Source: an uncultured Lachnospiraceae bacterium
GTDB lineage: Bacteria; Bacillota; Clostridia; Lachnospirales; Lachnospiraceae
Reading direction: 5' to 3'
DNA length: 64,000 nucleotides
Assembly: GCA_902785055.1 (NCBI GenBank)
Contig: CACZXG010000011.1
Location: 16,697-80,696 of the forward strand
Under the pieces are notes generated by a model. It was not told the origin of the DNA. It searched no databases and saw only the letters and a program-made list of their open reading frames with translations. Positions 9,367 through 17,505 of this stretch are shown piece after piece. Positions within the stretch are counted from its first letter, which is position 1. The number at the start of each line of letters is the position of its first letter. A program made the translations under genes and the position numbers.

Positions 9367-9790
9367 TTGGATGTAGTCTATTTGGTGGTTTTGTTCGGAG
9401 GTTCCATCGGATACGGCTATTTTCTTTTTTGGATGTAGCCTATTTGGATGTTTCTGCCTGGAGTCTCCATCGGATACGGCCATCTTCTTTATTGGATGTA
9501 GCCTATTTGGATGTTTCTGCCTGGAGGTTCAATCAGAAACAGATATCTTCTTTATTGGATGTAGCCTATTAGGGTGTTTCTGCTTGGAGACTCCATCGGA
9601 TTCAGCCGATGCCGGAATAGGATGTAGAGTTTGTGCCAGGAAGCAAAATTACAGTACATCGGATATAGCCGATGCCAGAAAAGGATGGAAAGTTTGCAGC
9701 AACAAACCGAGCAACTTCATCGGATTTGACAACAATCGAAATAGGATGGAACGTTTGTGCCAAACAAGCCAGAAAATGTATCAGACACCA
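9367..9790. repeat. Degenerate tandem array, 62/63-bp period, about seven units
   Basis: The core (T/A)(T/A)GGATG(T/G)A recurs at 9367, 9430, 9492, 9555, 9618, 9681 and 9742, i.e. at spacings of 63, 62, 63, 63, 63 and 61. Several units also carry CATCGGAT about 35-40 bases further on. Early units are T-rich, late units A-rich, and divergence increases along the array. The minus strand of the first two units reads as a 21-residue peptide repeat, but stops break it in the third unit. No ribosome binding site or homologous protein is recognisable. This fills most of the 0.9-kb gap between the racemase and the PRTase-like gene. Confidence 0.75.
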
Positions 9791-9795
9791 AACGG

Positions 9796-9852
9796 AATAA
9801 GCCCCTCGCAACGACTGCGGAGTGTTCCGTGATCATTGCGAAGGGCTTATTT
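9796..9852. terminator. 16-bp inverted repeat at the end of the tandem array
   Basis: The arms 9796-9811 and 9836-9851 pair over 16 positions with one mismatch around a 24-base loop. The right arm ends in TTATTT, and the left arm gives a comparable run on the other strand. It may act as a bidirectional terminator or be the end of a non-coding transcript across the array. Confidence 0.45.
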
Positions 9853-10054
9853 GAAAGGGGGAAATGTAAATCTTGCTAAACATTGAGAGTTTTAAAGAGG
9901 GGGAAATGTTCTCTCTGTTTACAAGTAATACTATACACGATAGTTGTTATAAAACTATTTATAAAGAATGAAAAACTTCTAAAGTTTTCCGAAAAAAAAG
10001 AGAAAGTAATAATTGTACATTTTTGACGAAACAGGTGAAATGAGAAGCTAAATA

Positions 10055-10085
10055 TTGTGCAAATGATGCGAAAACATAGTATAAT
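10055..10085 (+). promoter_or_regulatory. Promoter of the PRTase-like gene
   Basis: A consensus TATAAT at 10080-10085 lies 70 bp before the start codon in a strongly AT-rich stretch. The best upstream hexamer, TTGTGC at 10055-10060, gives a 19-bp spacer, so the -35 assignment is weak. Confidence 0.5.
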
Positions 10086-10155
10086 GACTCTATAAGTTAC
10101 AGGAATAGTCAATACGGAGCCGCTGCAGGGGCGGAGCCGCAGAACGGAGGTTTAC

Positions 10156-10797
10156 ATGCAGACTTACACGAAGATGAGATCGAGAAAATTCCCGGATGTC
10201 ATTATGAAAGTTATCCCCGGACATTTTGTAACGCCGAACTCTCATATCAACTACTATATTGATATGACGACAATGAAGACCAGGCAGAGCGAAGCCAAGG
10301 CTGCGGCTCGTGCCATGGCCAGCACTTACGCCGCCACAACGATCGTTGATACGATCGTGTGTATGGACGGAATGGAAGTAATCGGCGCTTACCTTGCAGA
10401 TGAACTGACTCAGGCGGGCATCATGTCTATGAATGCGCATAAGACGATTTATGTATATTCCCCTGAGTTCGACAATCGCGGCCAGATGATCTTCCGCGAG
10501 AATTCAGAAATGATGATCAAGGGCAAGCACGTCCTTCTGCTTTTGGCTTCCGCGACTACCGGACAGACGATCCTCCGCGCAGGCGAGAGCATTGACTACT
10601 ATGGCGGAACCGTTGTAGGTATCACGGCGATCTTCTCCGTTCCCACCAAGATCTTCGGTCAGCAGGTCCATTCCCTGTATAAGATCCAGGATCTTCCGGA
10701 CTATCACACCTACACCGCGTCTGAGTGCAAGATGTGCAAGGATCATATTCCGATCGACGCTATCTGCAACAGCTTCGGCTATTCCAAACTCCACTGA
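10156..10797 (+). CDS. Phosphoribosyltransferase-like protein (orotate PRTase family)
   Basis: This 213-residue cytosolic protein has a type-I PRTase layout. A central beta strand and P-loop equivalent, VLLLLASATTGQT (about 119-131), stands where PRPP-binding enzymes have an acidic V-V-D-D-x-x-T-T-G motif. The acidic pair is replaced by Ala/Ser, so catalytic activity is uncertain. The C-terminus carries a CKMCKDHIPID motif that could bind metal. Its own promoter and a strong terminator make it a single-gene unit. It could be a regulatory or salvage protein and should not be called pyrE with confidence. GGAGG lies just upstream of the ATG. Confidence 0.65.
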   Translation: MQTYTKMRSRKFPDVIMKVIPGHFVTPNSHINYYIDMTTMKTRQSEAKAAARAMASTYAATTIVDTIVCMDGMEVIGAYLADELTQAGIMSMNAHKTIYVYSPEFDNRGQMIFRENSEMMIKGKHVLLLLASATTGQTILRAGESIDYYGGTVVGITAIFSVPTKIFGQQVHSLYKIQDLPDYHTYTASECKMCKDHIPIDAICNSFGYSKLH

Positions 10798-10828
10798 TCT
10801 TCCGCATAAATAATAGCGAATCTTTGCA

Positions 10829-10870
10829 TGAGGCCGTCATGAGCGAATGACTGACGGCCTCATTTTTGTT
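10829..10870 (+). terminator. Intrinsic terminator after the PRTase-like gene
   Basis: TGAGGCCGTCA (10829-10839) pairs perfectly with TGACGGCCTCA (10852-10862), followed by TTTTTGTT. Confidence 0.9.
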
Positions 10871-10890
10871 CTCGGGGAATCGGATTTTCT

Positions 10891-10918
10891 TTGCAATTTG
10901 TTTGAAACAGAGTATACT
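10891..10918 (+). promoter_or_regulatory. Promoter of the VanY-type carboxypeptidase gene
   Basis: TTGCAA (10891-10896), a 16-bp spacer and TATACT (10913-10918) lie about 80 bp before the start codon. Confidence 0.6.
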
Positions 10919-10996
10919 AAATGTGTAATAATTTGTTTATAATTGGTGAACGTTATTTAAAAAGCATTTAATATACTTGCGGCAAAGGAAACTTTG

Positions 10997-11785
10997 ATGG
11001 CAGACAGAGAGAACAGATATCCAATCAATAAAGAAAAGCGCGGGGGATCATGGCACCTGTACAGAAGTGAAGTTCTGGCAGCCCTGGTCATCGTTGTGCT
11101 TGTGATCGGCGTCGCGTTCCTGGTAAACAAGTTTTTCTACGGATTCGACCTTCCGGAGCTCGCGTTTAAGGAGCCGGTGGTCACGGACTCTTACGCAGGA
11201 CCTGGCAAAAAAGAGAAGAGTTTTGTTCAGTCGGAGGACTGGAGGCTGCTGCTGGTGAACAGGAACTACCCGCTCGAAGAGGAATTCGACGGGGAGCTTA
11301 CGGAACTGCGCTACGGACAAATGGTCGACAGCCGGATCTACCCGGATCTGCAGGAGATGTTCGACGAGATGCGCGATGCGGGCCTTGATCCCTGCGTAGT
11401 TCAGGGCTATCGGAGCGGCGAGGAGCAGCAGGAAAGACTTGACAACAAGATCAGGGAGTACATGGGTTACGGGAAGACCAGAGAAGAAGCCCGGCAGCTC
11501 GCGATCCAGTGGGAAGCAGAACCCGGCACCAGCGAACATGAGACGGGATTGTGCGTCGATATCTCCAGCGATTCAGGCGACAATGAATCGGCAAATGCTG
11601 TGTGGGAGTGGATGGACGAGAACTGCAGCCGTTTCGGCTTTATTAAGCGCTATCCCAACAATAAGTCCTCTGTGACAGGCGTCAAGGGAGAACCCTGGCA
11701 TTACCGGTACGTGGGTCCCGAAGCCGCGCAGGAGATCACAAACAGGAGCATTACGCTGGAAGAGTACCTCGGGGCAGTGAGGTGA
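10997..11785 (+). CDS. Membrane-anchored D-alanyl-D-alanine carboxypeptidase, VanY family (M15)
   Basis: Trims D-Ala from peptidoglycan stem peptides on the outer face of the membrane. A short basic N-terminus is followed by one membrane span (about 25-43), a linker, and a zinc peptidase domain. The metal ligands are visible in SEHETGLCVDI (His and Asp) and EPWHYRY (His, with the catalytic Glu two residues before it). The upstream QGYRSGEEQQ motif is also typical of VanY/VanX-type folds. At 262 residues it is of usual size. The ATG at 10997 has AAAGGAA six bases upstream and is preferred to the TTG three bases earlier. No vancomycin-resistance genes are nearby, so a routine wall-maturation role is likely. 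Confidence 0.9.
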   Translation: MADRENRYPINKEKRGGSWHLYRSEVLAALVIVVLVIGVAFLVNKFFYGFDLPELAFKEPVVTDSYAGPGKKEKSFVQSEDWRLLLVNRNYPLEEEFDGELTELRYGQMVDSRIYPDLQEMFDEMRDAGLDPCVVQGYRSGEEQQERLDNKIREYMGYGKTREEARQLAIQWEAEPGTSEHETGLCVDISSDSGDNESANAVWEWMDENCSRFGFIKRYPNNKSSVTGVKGEPWHYRYVGPEAAQEITNRSITLEEYLGAVR

Positions 11786-11977
11786 CCCGGCGGCGGTATT
11801 TTTTGGCAAAAGATTATTTCATTTAGTTTTATTCATTTATTCATAGAAACTTTAGAAAGAAAACACAAGGAAAACACTTCTGAGAATAAAATTAGAAGGG
11901 AAGGAGAAAAAAGCGGCAATGGTGCTGCTTTCACTCTGCAAACTATGGGGGAGTCCCATGAAAATAAGGAGGATGAT

Positions 11978-12517
11978 ATGGCAGATTTCAAATTAAGTGA
12001 CGGAATCAAGAAATTCTTTCTGGCAGGCGTAGGCGCAGCGGCGATCACTGTGGAGAAGGGCCAGGAGATCATCGGCGAACTCGTCAAGAAGGGCGAGCTT
12101 ACCGTTGAGCAGGGCAAGGAACTCAACAAAGACTTGCAGCGCAGCTTCAAGGAGTCCATGAATGAGAGAGGCGTGGATATCGATGAGCTCACTCAGAAGA
12201 TCTCCAAGATGTCCACAGATGAGCTCGCCAAGATCAAAGAGCAGATCGCATCCGCTCAGGATCTTATCGCAGAGAGACTTAAAAAGGCTGAAGACAACGT
12301 AGTCGATGCGGCTGACGTCGTAGAGGAAGCTGCGGAAGATGCTGCCGTTGCAGCAGAAGTGAAGGCAGAGGAAGCTAAGGAAGCAGCTGAGGAGATCGCT
12401 GAGGCGGCTTGCAAGAAGGCTGTAGATGCTTGTGACAAAGCTGAAGAGATCTGTGACAAGGCTGAAGAGAAAGTCGAAGAGATCAAGGAAGCTGCTAAAG
12501 AGGCATCTGAGGAATAA
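11978..12517 (+). CDS. Phasin-like coiled-coil protein
   Basis: This 179-residue soluble protein has an N-terminal segment (FKLSDGIKKFFLAGVGAAA, then EKGQEIIGELVKKGELTVEQG) matching the phasin-like family widespread in Firmicutes without polyhydroxyalkanoate synthesis. The C-terminal half (about 100-179) is a long Ala/Glu/Lys-rich amphipathic helix, presumably coiled coil. Many in-register AEEAKEAAEE-type segments make it low complexity. AAGGAGG precedes the ATG at 11978; an earlier in-frame start at 11945 lacks a binding site. It is a single gene ended by a terminator shared with the convergent transglutaminase-like gene. The function is unknown; granule, membrane or division-associated scaffolding has been suggested for the family. 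Confidence 0.75.
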   Translation: MADFKLSDGIKKFFLAGVGAAAITVEKGQEIIGELVKKGELTVEQGKELNKDLQRSFKESMNERGVDIDELTQKISKMSTDELAKIKEQIASAQDLIAERLKKAEDNVVDAADVVEEAAEDAAVAAEVKAEEAKEAAEEIAEAACKKAVDACDKAEEICDKAEEKVEEIKEAAKEASEE

Positions 12518-12570
12518 GATCAGGACGAGGCGCCGCATCCCGTAAATGCGGCAGGCATAAATAAGCATGA

Positions 12571-12600
12571 AAAATCCGGCCCTGCGGCCGGATTTTTGTT
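12571..12600. terminator. Bidirectional intrinsic terminator between convergent genes
   Basis: AAAATCCGGCC (12571-12581) pairs with GGCCGGATTTT (12586-12596) around a four-base loop. The T-run follows on the plus strand and the A-run gives a U-tract on the minus strand, so it can serve both the phasin-like gene and the transglutaminase-like gene. Confidence 0.9.
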
Positions 12601-12613
12601 TGAACAGTATTTT

Positions 12614-13723
12614 TCAATCTTTCAGATTATCATATGAGAATTCCGTTCCCTCCGCGATGGGTGCTAGAGGCGTCATGTAATCGCCGGTCTCATCGGCTTC
12701 GTCTTCGGAGTGGCGAATATGTACAGAATCACCCAGGAAACTGACCCAGCCCCTGTCGTTAGTATAACGGTAGCGGCTGCCGGGCTCGAAAAAGGAGATC
12801 TGCGCGGTCGTCACATTGAAGAGATAATGAGTGAGCCTGTTGGTATACCATGCGTTGTTCATGGCCTCCTCGGCAATCTCACTGTAATCCGTCTCCTCGT
12901 CCGGGGCCTCCTCGGCTGAAATGTCATTCCAGGTCGCATCCACTTCGTACCACTGGCCGTTCAGCTCCACAAGGTTCCAGGAGTGCGGGCCCGCGGTTTC
13001 CTCGTCGTCTCCGGCTCTGCCGGCAACGACGGTGCTCCGGATTCCTGCTTTCTGCAGGAGATATTCATAGGCGTAAGAATAGCCGTCGCAGACAGCCCGG
13101 TTCTCCTCGTCCCGGCTGTTGGCTACCAGGGCTCCGTAAGCGGTGTGCGCAAGATCCCTGTCCTCACTGGCGGCAGCGTCCCTGTCATAGGAGACCAGAT
13201 CGATGAGTTTGTCGTGAATCTGCAGCGCAACTAGCGGCGCGCTCTGGTCTAGATCGATCTCAGAGAGGAAGGCGTCAGCAGCATTTTCAAAAGCTTCCAG
13301 CTGCTCGTCCCGTTCAGGGAAAGCCCCGGTGAGCTGGAAAGCGATGTTATAAGTGCCCTCATCGAGGAGCTTGCGCCGGTAAGTGTACTGGAATGAGCTG
13401 TCTCCCGCATAGAGCCAGAAGAGCTCGGGATGATCGAAGAGGAGAGCATTGTAGCAGCGGTGGAAGGCAGTCTTGAATTCGTCGCCCGCCGGGTCGATAC
13501 TGACCTGGAATTCAGTGCCCTTTTCGGTCGGATCCTCGGAAAGCGCGCAGGCGAGGAGCGCGTCATACAGAAGCTGATCTTCCGCCTCCAGATGTGTGCG
13601 GCAGTAGTGCACCGCGTCGTTTTCCGCGGGAGTGATCCCCTCAGAGGGCTCCGCGTATGCAAACAGCACGGATGTTGTCAGCATTGCGACGATCCCCGCG
13701 GCTGCGATGGGTAATTTATTCAT
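12614..13723 (-). CDS. Secreted transglutaminase-like (papain-fold) protein
   Basis: The exported 369-residue protein starts with a signal peptide (MNKLPIAAAGIVAMLTTSV...) ending near AYA at residue 23. The C-terminal half carries the transglutaminase-like core: Cys in AVCDGYSYAYEY (about 211), His in GPHSWNLVEL (about 247) and Asp in VDATWND (about 261), all three present in order. Such domains act as proteases, transamidases or peptide-binding modules on the cell surface. The first half is a helical region without a known motif. An upstream in-frame extension (to 14005) crosses the promoter and is rejected; AAAGGA precedes the chosen ATG. It is a monocistronic minus-strand gene flanked by a terminator and a divergent promoter region. 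Confidence 0.82.
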   Translation of the reverse strand: MNKLPIAAAGIVAMLTTSVLFAYAEPSEGITPAENDAVHYCRTHLEAEDQLLYDALLACALSEDPTEKGTEFQVSIDPAGDEFKTAFHRCYNALLFDHPELFWLYAGDSSFQYTYRRKLLDEGTYNIAFQLTGAFPERDEQLEAFENAADAFLSEIDLDQSAPLVALQIHDKLIDLVSYDRDAAASEDRDLAHTAYGALVANSRDEENRAVCDGYSYAYEYLLQKAGIRSTVVAGRAGDDEETAGPHSWNLVELNGQWYEVDATWNDISAEEAPDEETDYSEIAEEAMNNAWYTNRLTHYLFNVTTAQISFFEPGSRYRYTNDRGWVSFLGDSVHIRHSEDEADETGDYMTPLAPIAEGTEFSYDNLKD

Positions 13724-13759
13724 CGAATGTCCTTTCTTTCTAAATAAAACCGTACTGCA

Positions 13760-13768
13760 AGTATAGCA
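13760..13768 (-). promoter_or_regulatory. Extended -10 promoter of the transglutaminase-like gene
   Basis: On the minus strand TG-C-TATACT lies about 40 bp before the start codon. No convincing -35 hexamer is seen, as is usual for extended -10 promoters. Confidence 0.45.
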
Positions 13769-13863
13769 TGATATGGGGGATCTAAATGTTATATTTTTGT
13801 GAACCGGCCTGCCAAAACATTGAAAAAACGGCGAAAACAAAGCATTTTTACGATATTTCCGTT

Positions 13864-13893
13864 TTGACCGTTTTTTTACTTTTGTGTTAAAAT
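13864..13893 (+). promoter_or_regulatory. Promoter of the coiled-coil/Tudor-like gene
   Basis: TTGACC (13864-13869) and TAAAAT (13888-13893) are separated by 18 bp in an AT-rich stretch. It lies divergent to the transglutaminase-like gene. Confidence 0.55.
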
Positions 13894-13979
13894 AATATTG
13901 TACACAAGTGGCTGAAGTAGGGCTTTCTGCGCGCCTGCCGCTGCCGGACCGGGCGGCGGTCTGTAAGAAAGGTGGTAAT

Positions 13980-14417
13980 ATGGCGCAAAGAGTAACCGGC
14001 ATCAATGTAAGACGCAGAAGAGCGGCAACGAAGAAGCAGAGAGAAGAAGCAGCAAAAATCGAGATCCAGAAGCTGAATGGTCAGATTGACGTACTGCGCG
14101 GAAGACTTACAGAGGTTACTGAACAGAGAGAGGCAATGACACTTCCGAATCTGGAAGGGAAGAAAGTGGAGCATTCGAAGTACGGCGAAGGTACAGTCAG
14201 TGAACAGAAGGACACTATTTTGACCATCACCTATGCGGGCGGTGTTCGCAAGCAGAAGCTTCCGTTTGTGATTGCCAGCGGATGTGTTACAGTCGATGAC
14301 AGCGAGGCGACAGAGCGCTGCCGCAGGATCAACGATCTTGAGACGGAGCAGTCCAAGCTGAAGAAAGAAATCCAGTACCGTGAGAGCTGGATCTCAGACT
14401 TGCAGAAGCAGGGCTGA
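13980..14417 (+). CDS. Small basic coiled-coil protein with a PcrA-type Tudor-like motif
   Basis: This 145-residue cytosolic protein begins with a basic helix (RRRRAATKKQREEAAK) and a coiled coil to about residue 55. A small beta module follows with GKKVEHSKYGEGTV near 60-73. That motif matches the V-x-H-x-x-(F/Y)-G-x-G-x-V signature of the Tudor-like tail of UvrD/PcrA helicases, which contacts RNA polymerase. A second coiled coil closes the protein. The start at 13980 follows AAAGGTGG; an ORF start at 13908 lies too close to the promoter and has no binding site. The function is unknown; interaction with the transcription machinery is an inference from the motif only. Confidence 0.6.
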   Translation: MAQRVTGINVRRRRAATKKQREEAAKIEIQKLNGQIDVLRGRLTEVTEQREAMTLPNLEGKKVEHSKYGEGTVSEQKDTILTITYAGGVRKQKLPFVIASGCVTVDDSEATERCRRINDLETEQSKLKKEIQYRESWISDLQKQG

Positions 14418-14452
14418 CGACAGAACAAACTGTGGACACAGACAACAATGAC

Positions 14453-14486
14453 GGCTGCGGGATCAGGGCATCCTGCAGCCTTTTTT
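14453..14486 (+). terminator. Intrinsic terminator
   Basis: GGCTGC-G-GGAT pairs with ATCC-T-GCAGCC (14453-14480), followed by six T. The next start codon is only 13 bp downstream, so the hairpin may also affect expression of that gene. Confidence 0.8.
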
Positions 14487-14498
14487 CAGGATAAGAAA

Positions 14499-15110
14499 AT
14501 GAACAATTATGAAGGAATCCGGAGGTCATTCCGGCACATAAGGCTTAAAAACATGGTCGGGGGAGAAAACCGCTCCGCTCCGGATATCGCCAAAGCTGTG
14601 GATACCCTGATCGGGTGGGCGCACCGGGATGAGGCGGAGGGAGTAAGAGTGGACCGGGTCCTCTTTGACTTCGAGGCTGAATTTGAGGAGATCTCCGATG
14701 AGATCGCGAAGCTTTCCGACAGGGGAGAGGCGGAAGCGTACAGGGACATATACGCGAAGATCTACGCATTTGCCGATGAAATGATGGCAGACAGTTACAT
14801 GCCGCTGTACCTCTATATTTTGTACAGATACGCAAATGCGCTTTTTAAGACAGGAGAAGCGCGTCGAGCGGCGGAACTGTTTGAAAAACTCTGCGATGGT
14901 ACAGAAAGAATGATCGGGATCAGAAACACTTACGGCATACATTGCCTGGAGCAGCTGGCGCTGGCTGCTGAGGCGGCCGGGCAGCATGAAAAAGCGCTTG
15001 CGGCGATGGAAGCGATGACACAGATCTCCGAGGAGGAGTTCGGGGAAGACAGCGCGGTGGCGATCGCGGTGCGGCGCTTCTGCGGGAGATTTGCGGCGCA
15101 GAATTCTTAG
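14499..15110 (+). CDS. Hypothetical TPR-like helical protein
   Basis: I do not recognise a named family. The 203-residue product is predicted soluble and all-helical. Residues about 105-185 look like two to three tetratricopeptide-type hairpins (LYILYRYANALFKTGEARRA, then LEQLALAAEAAGQHEKALAAM). Such repeats usually mediate protein contacts. The ATG at 14499 has AGGATAAG upstream; the longer ORF from 14448 would start inside the terminator. It is followed by a promoter for the hybrid kinase, so it is not clearly in an operon. Confidence 0.6.
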   Translation: MNNYEGIRRSFRHIRLKNMVGGENRSAPDIAKAVDTLIGWAHRDEAEGVRVDRVLFDFEAEFEEISDEIAKLSDRGEAEAYRDIYAKIYAFADEMMADSYMPLYLYILYRYANALFKTGEARRAAELFEKLCDGTERMIGIRNTYGIHCLEQLALAAEAAGQHEKALAAMEAMTQISEEEFGEDSAVAIAVRRFCGRFAAQNS

Positions 15111-15135
15111 AAGCGGATTCGTGTTCGAAAAAGTT

Positions 15136-15147
15136 TAAGTGCACTTA
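15136..15147. promoter_or_regulatory. 12-bp palindrome upstream of the hybrid kinase promoter
   Basis: The perfect palindrome TAAGTGCACTTA lies 13 bp before the -35 element. This is a plausible site for a dimeric regulator; which one is unknown. Confidence 0.35.
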
Positions 15148-15159
15148 GTGTGATTGGAA

Positions 15160-15188
15160 TTGTATTCAACCGTATTTTAGTATACAAT
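15160..15188 (+). promoter_or_regulatory. Promoter of the hybrid histidine kinase gene
   Basis: TTGTAT (15160-15165), a 17-bp spacer and TACAAT (15183-15188) lie about 50 bp upstream of the chosen ATG. This rules out the in-frame start at 15150. Confidence 0.55.
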
Positions 15189-15236
15189 ATGTTAGATTGT
15201 AGTAATTTTGGCTATGTTTGTGCAAGGGATATTCAG

Positions 15237-17300
15237 ATGCAGTTTACAGAAAGTGAAATCCAGGAGATTCTTCAGGAAAATCAAATGCTGAAGAAGGATC
15301 TCATTGAAGCGAGGGAAGAGCTGGAGGCCACAAATAAGCTATATGACACGATGGTGGTGGGAACGAGGAACCTGCTGCTCCTTGTTGAAGAAGGCAGCCG
15401 GGGTGCTGTTTACGTTTCACCTAACGTGGAAGATGCGCTTGGTCTGCCCAGAGAGCTGGTCATGAGCGATGTCCGCGAATTGGGACCGCGTTCCGGTGAC
15501 ATTCCCTGCGAGGAGATGTTCGGAGAGCCTATCTCTGAGCATAGCGGGAGAAAAAGCGCGGATGAGAGTGCAATTCTGCGCTCAGACGCTGAGTGCCTGG
15601 ACAGACGTACCGGGCTGTCCAAAGCGTATCACAGAAGTGTCGCCAGGATCGAAGGCATAAAAGGCAGGAACCGCTATCTTATAGTGTACCTGGACGCTGA
15701 GGGCGGGACAGCTGACAACAGCCGTCTGCATGAGCTTCTCTACAACGGAACATTGGCAGTGCACAACCGCATGCTCAAGGGAATGTCCCACGACCTGAGG
15801 ACACCACTTAATTCCATTGCCGGATTTGTGATGTTGCTTCTCAAGAACGCGAACAACGCCCCCAAGGTCAAGGAATACGCTCATAGGATCGGCGTATCCT
15901 GCCAGGACCTTCTCACTATGATCAATCAGATCATGGAGATGAGCGGAGTAGACAAGAACAGCCCGGAAGCGGATAAGAGCGAGTTTGCGCTGGGCAGGAC
16001 TATAGAAGAGATCTCTGACATGGTGCGCGTCAAGACGCAGCTCAAGCACCAGTGCTTTGAGGTCCGCACAGCAGGGATCGAGCACGATATTTTTATCGGT
16101 GACAAGGTCAGGATCACAGAAGTACTGATGAACCTTCTCGACAATGCAGTGCAGTACACTCAGGAAGGCGGAGAGATCTCCCTCACTGTGATCGGCAGAG
16201 AGAGTGACGGCGATGCTGATTTCAGAGAGATTTCCTTTGAAGTCCGTGACAACGGCATGGGAATGAGCAGCGAGCTGCAGAAGAGACTCTTTGACAATAA
16301 CGGACGTTTCGACGATGTACCCGGCATGCAGGGCACAGGTATCGGAATTGCTGTCAGCCGCAGGTTTGTAGCCCAAATGGGCGGCACGATCTCCGTACAG
16401 AGCACACTGGGACAGGGATCGACCTTTTTTGTCGGACTCCGGCTGCAGACAGCAGGCCATGCGGCAGACAATTTCTGGAGCGAACACGGTGTCCGCAGAC
16501 TCCTGGTCGTGGGCGAAAATATGAACGAAGCAGCGCGCATCTGCGAGCTTCTTCGGGATACAGGACTGGATGCGGATTATACCGCGAGCGCATACGGCAC
16601 ACTGCAGCTCATAGAGCAGGCCAGAATGGATGACAGAAGCTTCGACCTTTACCTGATGGATCGTGACATTCAGGACAAGGGCTACTGGGAAGTCGCCGAT
16701 GAGATCCGGGCTATGAACTGGGCCAAAACACCGGCGATCATCCTGATGTCGGATAAGGCGGAGCACTTCATACAGAACGTGCACAAGACCGGTATAGACG
16801 CGATCATGCCCAAGCCTTTCTTCTTCTCCACTTTCCGTACGATCGTAGAGGAACTGAGCCTCGATCAGGATGGCGAAGGAACAGGCAATGAATCCATGAG
16901 TTCAAACCCTCTCGGAGGACTGAGATTCCTCGTGGCGGAGGACAATGCGATCAACGCGGACGTCCTCAAAGAGCTTCTGGAAGTGGAAGGCGCCAGATGC
17001 GAGATCGCCGGAAACGGCAAAGCAGCAGTGGCAATGTACCGCAGTTCCAGACCGGGCTATTACGACATGGTCCTTATGGATATCAGAATGCCCCTTATGG
17101 ACGGCTATGAAGCAACGGCAGCGATCCGCAATCTCCAGAGGGAAGACGCGGCGACCGTGCCGATCCTGGCAATGACTGCCGACACCATGGAAGAAGACGT
17201 CGAGCGCTCTTTTGCCTGCGGAATGAACGCCCATATTCCCAAGCCTATCAATATTAAGGTGCTCAACCAGACTATTTGGAAGCTGCGCGGGAAGAAATGA
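15237..17300 (+). CDS. Cytosolic hybrid sensor histidine kinase with two receiver domains
   Basis: The 687-residue phosphorelay protein has no transmembrane segment. The order is: N-terminal coiled coil and PAS-like domain (about 10-160), HisKA with SHDLRTPLN (His near 184), HATPase_c with N-box NLLDNAVQYT and the G-box segments DNGMGM and GTGIGIAVS, a first receiver-like domain (about 418-540), and a canonical second receiver (about 560-685). The second receiver has LVAEDN, the phospho-acceptor Asp in LMDIRMPLMDG (about 613) and the KP motif. The first receiver lacks the acidic pair at its start (LLVVGEN), so it is probably a degenerate regulatory domain. No output domain and no response regulator gene are adjacent, so the partner is elsewhere. 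The ATG at 15237 has AAGGGAT upstream. Confidence 0.88.
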   Translation: MQFTESEIQEILQENQMLKKDLIEAREELEATNKLYDTMVVGTRNLLLLVEEGSRGAVYVSPNVEDALGLPRELVMSDVRELGPRSGDIPCEEMFGEPISEHSGRKSADESAILRSDAECLDRRTGLSKAYHRSVARIEGIKGRNRYLIVYLDAEGGTADNSRLHELLYNGTLAVHNRMLKGMSHDLRTPLNSIAGFVMLLLKNANNAPKVKEYAHRIGVSCQDLLTMINQIMEMSGVDKNSPEADKSEFALGRTIEEISDMVRVKTQLKHQCFEVRTAGIEHDIFIGDKVRITEVLMNLLDNAVQYTQEGGEISLTVIGRESDGDADFREISFEVRDNGMGMSSELQKRLFDNNGRFDDVPGMQGTGIGIAVSRRFVAQMGGTISVQSTLGQGSTFFVGLRLQTAGHAADNFWSEHGVRRLLVVGENMNEAARICELLRDTGLDADYTASAYGTLQLIEQARMDDRSFDLYLMDRDIQDKGYWEVADEIRAMNWAKTPAIILMSDKAEHFIQNVHKTGIDAIMPKPFFFSTFRTIVEELSLDQDGEGTGNESMSSNPLGGLRFLVAEDNAINADVLKELLEVEGARCEIAGNGKAAVAMYRSSRPGYYDMVLMDIRMPLMDGYEATAAIRNLQREDAATVPILAMTADTMEEDVERSFACGMNAHIPKPINIKVLNQTIWKLRGKK

Positions 17301-17343
17301 ATGATATGAAGCGTTCTGAGCAAATATGATTATAGTAAAGATG

Positions 17344-17373
17344 GACCGGACTCTTTGGAGTCCGGTCTTTTTT
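17344..17373 (+). terminator. Intrinsic terminator after the hybrid kinase
   Basis: GACCGGACTC (17344-17353) pairs perfectly with GAGTCCGGTC (17358-17367), followed by six T. Confidence 0.95.
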
Positions 17374-17505
17374 CCTAATTAAGCTGCCCGGGACCAGATG
17401 AATTTTTTTGTATTTCAACACAATTCCATCTGTTGTAGAATAATAGTGGCGCGGCATCAAAGACCGCTGCCTGTGGCCAAGCACGCGAGAATGCAGGGAG
17501 TGACT

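Noticed and set aside
9301-9572. Short ORFs with a 21-residue repeat in the tandem array (both strands)
   Set aside because: They cover only two to three units, are broken by stops afterwards and lack ribosome binding sites. The DNA period alone explains them.
10997-11785. Vancomycin-resistance gene vanY
   Set aside because: No vanH/A/X or VanRS genes are nearby. VanY-type carboxypeptidases are common housekeeping enzymes in Clostridia.
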